Assembly (NCBI RefSeq): GCF_003074135.1
Contig: NZ_PPDK01000002.1
Coordinates: forward strand, 1 to 64,000
Reading direction: 5' to 3'
Origin: Euzebya tangerina
Lineage (GTDB): Bacteria; Actinomycetota; Nitriliruptoria; Euzebyales; Euzebyaceae
DNA: 64,000 bases
A model generated the notes under the pieces. The model was not told where the DNA came from and ran no database searches. It saw nothing but the letters and a program-made list of their open reading frames with translations. Positions 34,867 to 43,800 of the stretch are shown here, piece by piece (the first letter of the stretch is position 1; the number at the start of each line of letters is the position of its first letter). A program made the translations under genes and the position numbers.

Positions 34867-37800
34867 ATGGTCTCGCAGTCGCTTTTTCGATCCTGGATGT
34901 CGTTGACCGCCGTTGTCGGCCTGGCATTCGCAATGCTCATGGCGCCGATGGGCGTCCACGCTGACGCGCAGGAAGCCCCAGCCTCACCGGCCTCCGGTGT
35001 CTTCGAGATCGGCGATCGCCGGTTCCCGGCTGACCAGCCCGGGACCGTCGACCTGTCTCTCCGTCTGGAGGATGCCGACGAGGTCGACCCGGACGCTCCC
35101 ATCAGGGCGGTCGTCACGCTGACCGATCAGACCGGGGCACCGCTGGGCGGGGTGGATGCCACGATCGGCCTGTCGGATGGCCCGGAGATCCCGACCGCAC
35201 TCGACGCGGGCGGCGCCGTGGTCCTGCCGCCGGTCGACGAGCCCGCCTTGACCGTGCGCGATCAGCCGTCCCTGACCGAGGACGGTGTGGCACTGAGCGT
35301 CACCCTGAGCCTTCCCGCCGGCGAGTACGGCCTGTCAGCCCAGGCAATCGCCGAGGTCCCGGGTGTCACCCGCCTGGCTGGTGCCAATCGGTTCGAGACC
35401 GGCGCAGCCGTGGCGGGGCTGGCTCCGGCGCCGGCAGATCAGGTCTTCGTCGCACGCGCTGACCAGTTCCCGGACGCCCTGACCGGGGGGCCGGCCGCTG
35501 CCGTCGCTGACGCCGCCGTCATCCTGGTCAACTCCGACAGCATCCCGGCCGTCAGTGCCATCCAGCTGACCCGCCTGGCCCCACGACAGGTTGTGGTGCT
35601 CGGTGGGGAGAACGCCATCTCCTCGGGAGTGGAGGCCGAGCTCGCCGCGTTTGCCTCCGACGCAGTTGAACCGGTGGTCCGGCTCGCCGGCGCGTCCCGC
35701 TTCGAGACCGCGGCGACCATCGCGCTGTCGTCCTTCGACACGCCCACCGACACGGTGTACCTGGCCACCGGTGGCAACTTCCCGGACGCGCTGGCTGGAG
35801 CCGCTCTCGCGGGGACGACCGGCAGCCCCATCCTGCTGACCGAGACCGCGAGCCTGCCCGGCGCGACAGCAGATGCGCTGGTCGCGTTGGCTCCCTCCAC
35901 CGTGGTGATCCTGGGCGGGGAGGCCGTCGTCAGCGCCGACGTGCAGGCCGAGGCGGGCCAGATCACCGGTGCCGACGTCAGTCGGATTGCCGGTCCTGAG
36001 CGCATCGCCACCGCCGTCGCTGTCGCCCAGCAGTTCGAGCTGCCGGTCGAGGAGATCTTCCTCGCCACCGGCGACAACTTCCCCGACGCCCTGACGGCTG
36101 CGGCGATCGCTGGAGCTCGCGGCGCGCCGTTGCTGTTGGTCCCGTCCACCGGCCCGCTCCCCGAGGTCGTGCGGACCGAGGTCGACCGGTTGGCTCCGAA
36201 TCGGGGCTGGGTCGTCGGTGGCACCGCCGTCGTCAGCGCCGAAGCCGAAGGTGACCTGCGGACCCTGATCCCGCTGCTGGCCGCCAACCCGCTCGGCGAG
36301 CCCTTCGCGGCGACGCTCGAGTGGACCACCGATCTGGTCGGCGGTGAGCAGACCGAGCAGCCGACCCCGGAGCCCACGGACGAGCCGACCGAGCAGCCCA
36401 CGGACGAGCCGACCGAGGAGCCCACGGAGGAGCCGACCGACGAGCCGACGGAGGAGCCAAATGAGGCGCCGGTCCTGACGCCGGTGGGTGCGCAGACCGT
36501 CGATGAGGACGCCGCGGTGTCCATCACGCCGGTCGTGTCGGACCCCGAAGGCGACACGCTGACCTTCGAGGTGACCGGTCTGCCTGCGGGCCTGTCCCTC
36601 GATGAGGCCACCGGCGCGATCACCGGTTCGGTCGGCACGCCTGGGGAGTACCCCATCACGATCACCGTTTCCGATGGTGAGCTGACCGATCAGGACACCT
36701 TCACCCTGACCGTGAACGAGGCGGTCAACGACGCACCCGTCGTGGACACCCCGTCGGACACCGAACTGGTCGAGGACCAGCCGATGGCGCCCATCCAGAT
36801 CGTGGTCACCGATGAGGACGACGACACCTTCACCTTCGAGGCCACCGGTCTGCCCGCGGGTGTGACGATCGACGCCGACTCGGGCGAGATCTCCGGCACC
36901 CCCACGACCGATGGGGTCAACGAGGTCACCATCACCGTCAGCGACGGCAGTGGTGGCTCGGCGACCGTCCAGTTCACACTGACGGTCACAGGCTCCAACG
37001 ACGCCCCAGTCATCGAGCCGATCGATGACGTCGAGGTCGATGAGGGCGAGGCTGTCGAGATTCCGTTCTCCGTCTCGGACGAGGATGGTGGGGCGCTGAC
37101 CGTCTCCGCCGAGGGCCTGCCTGCAGGTCTGACCATCGACGTCGAGTCCGGCACGATCAGCGGTGTGGTCGACGTACCGACCACCGCCGCGGTGACCGTC
37201 ACCGTGACCGACACGGTCGGCGCGAGCGACTCCACCACCTTCACCCTGACCGTCGTCGAGGCCGTCAATGACGCCCCGACCGCAGACGACGCGACCTTCA
37301 CGGTGGCCGAGGACACCCCGACCGGCACGGTCGTGGGGACGGTCATCGCCGACGATGAGGACGGCGACACCCTGACCTTCTCGATCGCCGGTGGGAACAC
37401 CGGCGAGGCCTTCGCGATCGACGGCGCGACCGGTGAGATCACGACCGCGACGGCACTGGACTTCGAGACCACCCCGCAGTACGTGCTGACCGTCGAGGTC
37501 TCTGATGGTGACCTGACCGGCACGGCCGCGATCACGATCGATGTCACTGACGTCGACGAGGTCGAGCCCTGCTCGCCCCTCTCGACCCTGCCGTGTGCAG
37601 AGCTACCTGTGACCCTGCCCTACGACCTGGACTTCGACGGGACCGAGGGTGGCCTGGCAGACACCGGCTTCACGCTGGTGGATCCGCCGTCCAACCGCGG
37701 CGACACCGCCGACACTGCTGACGGCCCGTTGGCCACGCCGACCTTCCCCGACGTCCCGGGCTACGAGCCCGGACTGCTCACGGTCGACGGCTCACTGACG

Positions 37801-40800
37801 ATCGAGGCGACGCAAGGCATCAACTTCGCCCAGCTAGCCGCCGACGCCGATCCCGGTGAGGCCACCAGCACCAACGTCAACAGTCAGCTCAACGCGCTCG
37901 GCGTCGCCGTCCCCGTCGCCGGTGAGACCGTCGAGCTCGAGACCACGCTGGTGGCACCCGAGTTCGCTGGGAACAACAACTCCCAGCAGGCCGGCCTCCT
38001 CTGGTTCGCTGACGAGGACACCTTCGTCAAGCTGGTCGTCGCCCGGACTGGCCCGACCACCAACCGGATCCAGTTGGCGGTGGAGTCACTGGACGCCCCG
38101 ACCGCCGATGACAGCGACGGGATCGCCGAGATCAACTCCGGCAACGTCCCTGACGGCCAAGACGTCGCCCTCCGCATGGTCGTCGACACCGACACCGGCA
38201 TCGTCACCGCCTTCTACAGCGTCGACGGCGGCGCCGAGCAGGCCTTGACCGACGCCACCTTCACCCAACTGCTCCTCCCGGCCGCACTGACTGACGGCGC
38301 GGTGATCGACACGGGTCTGGACCCGACGGTCAGCGCCGGACTCTTCGCCACCAAGCGGCGGGCCACCCCTGCCACCGACGTCACCGCCACGTTCGCGGAC
38401 TGGAGCGTCCAGGTCGCGGAGGCTCCGGCCGAGCCGTGCTCACCCCTCTCCACCCTCCCCTGTGCCGACGTGCCGGTCGAGCTGCCCTACGAGCTCGACT
38501 TCGACGGCAGCGAGGGTGGCCTGGCCGACACCGGCTTCACCCTGGTCGACCCCCCGTCCAACCGCGACGAGCCGAACATCAGCCAGGATCCGGCCCCGGC
38601 CGACCCGACGTTCCCCGACGTCCCCGGCTACGAGCCCGGTCTGCTGACCGTCGACGGCGGCAGCCTGACCATTGATGCCACCAAGGGCATCCAGTACGCC
38701 ACACCCGACCCCGAGCCAGGCCAGCAGACCTCGGGCACTCCGGGCCTCAACGCGCTGATCAACGGCCTCGGCGTCGCCGTCCCCGGCGGCCTGCCGGCCT
38801 ACGAGCTCACCACCACCGTGGTGGCTCCGAACTTCAACACCAGCAGCGGTGGATCTCAGCAGGGCGGCCTGTCCTGGTTCGTCGACGAGGACACCTACAT
38901 CAAGCTGGTCGTCGTCCGGGTGAACAACAGCGACAACCGGGTCCAGTTGGCCGTCGAGTCCCTCGATGATCCGACCGCCGATGCTGCAGACGGCTTCTTC
39001 GAACTCAACGGGTCGACCTTCGCCAACGGCCAGGACGTTGCGCTCCGGATGGAGATCGACGCCGCCAGCGGCACCGTGACCGGGTTCTACACGGTCGACG
39101 GCGGCACCGAGCAGCAGGTGGAGGATGGCGGCGACGACAGCCTCATCGTCCCCGCGGCGCTGCTCGCGGGCACGGCCATCGACGACGACTTCGACCCGAC
39201 CGTGAACGCCGGGCTCTTCGCCACCAAGCGCAGCGCCCCGGCCGCCGACGCGATGTCGGCCACGTTCGCCGAGTTCTCCGTCACCACGCCCGACGCGGCC
39301 AACACGCCGCCGACGATCACGCCCATCGGTGACGTCGAGGCGGTCGAGGGGACGGCCATCGACCCGATCGCGGTCTCCGTGGCCGACGACGACGGCGACG
39401 AGATCACCGTGACCGTCGAGGGCCTGCCAACTGGCGTGGCCTACGACGACACCGACGGGACCATCGTCGGGACCCCGGTGGCCGACAGCGCCGGCGCCTA
39501 CACCGTCACCGTGACGGCCGACGACGGCACCGATACGACGACGGCCACCTTCACCCTCACGGTCATCGAGGAGGCGGACCTCTTCGCGACCAACGTCAAC
39601 TTCTCCGACGCGGGCACCGTCCCGCCTGCGGACTACCTCCGTGACTTCGGTGAGGCCTATGGTCCCCGTACCGGCCCTGAGCAGGGGAGCGACCTGACCT
39701 ACGGCTGGATCGCCGTCGATGACGGCAGCCCCCTCTCGCTGGTCGGACAGGGCCGCAACCGCAGCGCCACGGGTCAGACCAACCTGCTGCTCGCCACCAC
39801 CATCAACATGGAGCACCCCTCCACGCCGCCGACCGGCTTCTGGGAGATCGCGGTGCCGGACGGGACCTATCAGGTCACCGTGGCAGCTGGCGATGCCAGC
39901 GGCGGCACCGACCCGGAGATCCACCGCGTCAACGCCGAGGGCGTCACCATCATCGACGACTTCACGCCGACGGGCCCGAACGGCAGCGACACCCGTCACA
40001 CGACAGCCAGCGGCACGACCGTCGTGACCGACGGCGCCCTGACGCTGGACTACCTCGGTGGCAACGGCGTCAACACCAAGCTCAACTACGTCGAGATCGT
40101 CCAGACCTCGACCGACACCGGGGCTGGCAACACCGCCCCCGAGCTGCTGCTGACGGGCGACCGCACCCTGTTCGTCGGCCAGGACACCATCATCCCCGTC
40201 GAGACGTTCGACGAGGATGGCGACACCGTCACCGTCGACGTCACCGGCCTGCCCGACGGGCTGGCCTTCGACGGCTCTGACATCACCGGAACCGTGGAGG
40301 CCACCGCCCTGGCAGCAAGCCCGTTCACCGTCGAGGTGACGGGCGACGATGGCGAGGCCACCGATACCGAGACCTTCGAGATCGCGGTCATCGACGAGGT
40401 CGCCATCGACGTCAACTTCCAGGACGAGGACTTCGGCACGCCCCCGGCCGGCTACCTGGCCGACATCGGTGAGGCCTTCGGACCACGGACGGGGCCGAAC
40501 CAGGGCAGCGGACTCAGCTACGGCTGGGTCGCCGAGGGCACGACCACGCCCCTGAGTCTGGTCGGCAACGCCCGTGAGCGCGGCCGCGCCGCCATCGATG
40601 ACCTCAATGACACCTTTATCCACATGCAGTACGGGGACATCGGCACCGTCTACGGCGGCAACCCGAACTGCACCAGCAACGTGTGTGAACCGGGCGCCTG
40701 GGAACTCGAGGTGCCGAACGGCCTGTACGAGGTGACCCTCGGGGTCGGCGACCAGCCCGGCAACGGCGGGGTCTACGACTCGCTGCACGCGATCAACATC

Positions 40801-43800
40801 GAGACGGGCCTGGCGATCCTGGCGTTCCAGGCCGACGCCGGCCAGGAGTACCTGCAGGTCACGGCACAGGCCGGTGTTGAGGACGGTCGCCTGACCATCA
40901 ACGCGATCGGCGGCGCCAACACCAAGCTGAACTACGTGCAGGTGCGCAGCCTGGGCACCCAGCCCTTCGCCACGCAGATGATCCCGCCCAACCGCGCCAC
41001 GGACGTGGCGATCGACAGTGCCGTCTCGGCATCGGTCAGCGTGCCCGGCACGGGCCTCGGTGTCGACCCCGATCGCGACACCTCCCTGACCGACGACGCG
41101 GTCAAGCTGTTCGAGGTGACGGCCACGGGCGAGGAGGAGGTCACGGGCAACCGCGGCTCCACCGGCGGCAACGACACGATCGCGTTCAGCGCCCAGCCGG
41201 CGCTCGAGTACGACACGACCTACCGGTACGTCATCGACGGCGTCCTGGACGAGGCCGGCAACACCTTCGGCACCTTCCAGTCCACCTTCACCACGGAGAC
41301 CGAGCCCGACGACCCCGATCCCGGCGTCTGCGCGGACAACCCGACGCTACCCGAGTGCCAGTTCGACGAGATCGACGGCGTCGACTTCGAGCGCGTACTG
41401 CTGCCCACCGCCTCTGGCGACAACGGCAAGTTCATCGCCTCGATGCAGGTCCACCAGGGGCACCTCTGGTACACGACCATCGGTCAGGGCATGTACCGCC
41501 ACGAGATCCTCCCCGACGGCACCCTCGGCGCACAGCAGGACCTCGGCGTGCTGGTCGGCCGGGCGGCAATCGGTCTGGTCTTCGACCAGGGCGACCCGGA
41601 CATGGCGTGGGTCACCCACGCGACGCCCAACCTGGGCAACGAGTCGGCCCGGATCGGGTCGAAGGTCTCGCGGATCGACTTCTCCGACCCCGCCAGCCCG
41701 ATCGTCCAGGACATCTTCGTCAACCTGCCGCGCTCGCAGAAGGACCACCTGTCCAACTCGATGATCTACGGACCATCGGGTGACGGCGGGGGCGACTGGC
41801 TGTACTTCCTGCAGGGCTCCAACCAGGCCGCCGGTGACACCGACGGCGCCTGGGGCAACCGCGGCGAGACGCAACTGACCGCAGCACTGCTGCGCTTCGA
41901 CCCACAGGACGTGCTGGCCGAGGTGGCCGCCAACGGTCCGATCGACGTCGCGACCGTCGAGGTCGGCGGCAGCTACGACCCGTTCGCGCCCGGCGCCCCG
42001 CTGGAGGTCTATGCGACGGGCATCCGCAACGCCTTCGACCTCGTGTGGCACTCCAACGGCCAGATCTATGTGCCGACCAACGGGACCGCTGCCGGCGGCT
42101 CGAGCCCCGGCGTCTTGGAGGTCGATGGCAGCCTGATCATGCAGTCGGATGACCCCCGCGACGCCCAGACGGGCTTCGACCAGGGCACCGACGTGACCGA
42201 TGTGTGCGCCACCCGGCGTGCCGACGGCGGCTACACCGGCGGCGACGTGACCGCCCACACGGGCTTGCCGACCCAACTCGACTACATCTTCACCGTCGAG
42301 GAGGGCGGCTACTACGGCCACCCCAACCCCACCCGCTGCGAGTGGGTGATGAACAACGGCTCCGACTCGCTGAACGGCACGGGCAACTTCTACCCCGCCG
42401 GCACCGACGCCGACCCCAACTACGACCTGGATGGGGCCTACAGCCTCGACTTCAACAAGAGCCCGAACGGCGTCATCGAGTACACCTCCGAGACCTTCGG
42501 TGGTGCGCTCCAGGGCCGCGTGATGATCGTGCGCTTCTCCAACAACGACGACATCCTGACCATGCAGGTCGCGCCAGATGGCACGATCCTGGGTGAGCAG
42601 GCCGGAACCACCATCGGTGGCTTCTCCGGCGGGTACGCCGACCCCTTGGAGGTCATCGAGGACACCACGGTCAATCCCGGCAACCTCTACCTCAACCAGT
42701 ACAACCGGGCCGGCGAGCCACAGCAGCTCTACCTGCTGCGCGTGCCGGACGGCCAGCAGGCCAGCGGCATCGACGTCACCAACGATCAGGACGCCGTCAC
42801 CACCGACGACCTGATCATGTCGGCCACGCTCAACGGCGAGCAGCCCACGGACAGCGAGACGATCACGGTCACCAACACCGGTGCCGAGGACGTCGCGGTG
42901 ACGGGCCAGGTCAGCGGGGCCGACGCCGGCCAGTTCACGCTGGACACCGTCGGGACGGTTCCGGCCGGCAGCAGCGTCGAGGTGACGCTGACGTTCGACC
43001 CCTCGGGCACCCCCGGGGTCCGCACCGCGACACTCGAGTTCAGCACCGCCGAGGCCACCGAGACCCTCGACGTCCGCGCCCTGGCGCACCAAGGTCAGGA
43101 GGGCGGCGAGGAGCCGACGCTCCAGCAGGTCATAGACACCTTCGAGTGGGGCCTGGACTCCGGCTGGAGTGGCCTTGCCGGCGGGACCGATCCGGCTCCC
43201 GTGGGCGATGAGATCGCCATCGACTTGTTCGAGCGTGCCGACGACGGCCCGGTCACGATGACCCCGGTCGCCGGATTCGCCCCCTTCGAGGCCTTGCCGT
43301 TCGGCTGGTACGCCGACACCGACGGGCCGGCCAACCTCACCGAGCTGGCCGTGGTCGACAACGGCCAGCAGCAGACGCTGATCCCGACCTACACAGGGGC
43401 CACCCTCGAGTTCGACCCCGGCACCGAGGCGTTCGGGGTGTACTACGACTCGAACTTCTTCAACCGGGTCGGCTACACCGAGGACGCCCGCAACACCGAC
43501 GGTGTCGCCCACCGGGCCCGGATCTACCCGCTCCCCGGCGACACGTTCCTGGTCGGCTTCGAAGACGCCTCCAACGGTGACTACCAGGACTACGTCTTCG
43601 TCCTAGAGAACGTCGTAGCGGCCGGTGACGGTGGAGGTGGCGAGCCGACCGGCGACCCGATCCAGGTCAACTTCCAGTCCGAGACCGCGACGGTGCCCGA
43701 CGGCTACCTGCGGGACTTCGGCCAGCCCTACGGCGCTCGGACCGACGCCGACCAGGGCACGGGCCTGACCTACGGCTGGATCGATGACGAGACCTTCGAT

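Noticed and set aside
38440-40788. Long open frames opposite the giant gene (also 41347-43512)
   Set aside because: They are mirror frames of high-GC coding sequence and show His/Arg/Val-rich composition without motifs. The plus-strand frame has continuous domains.
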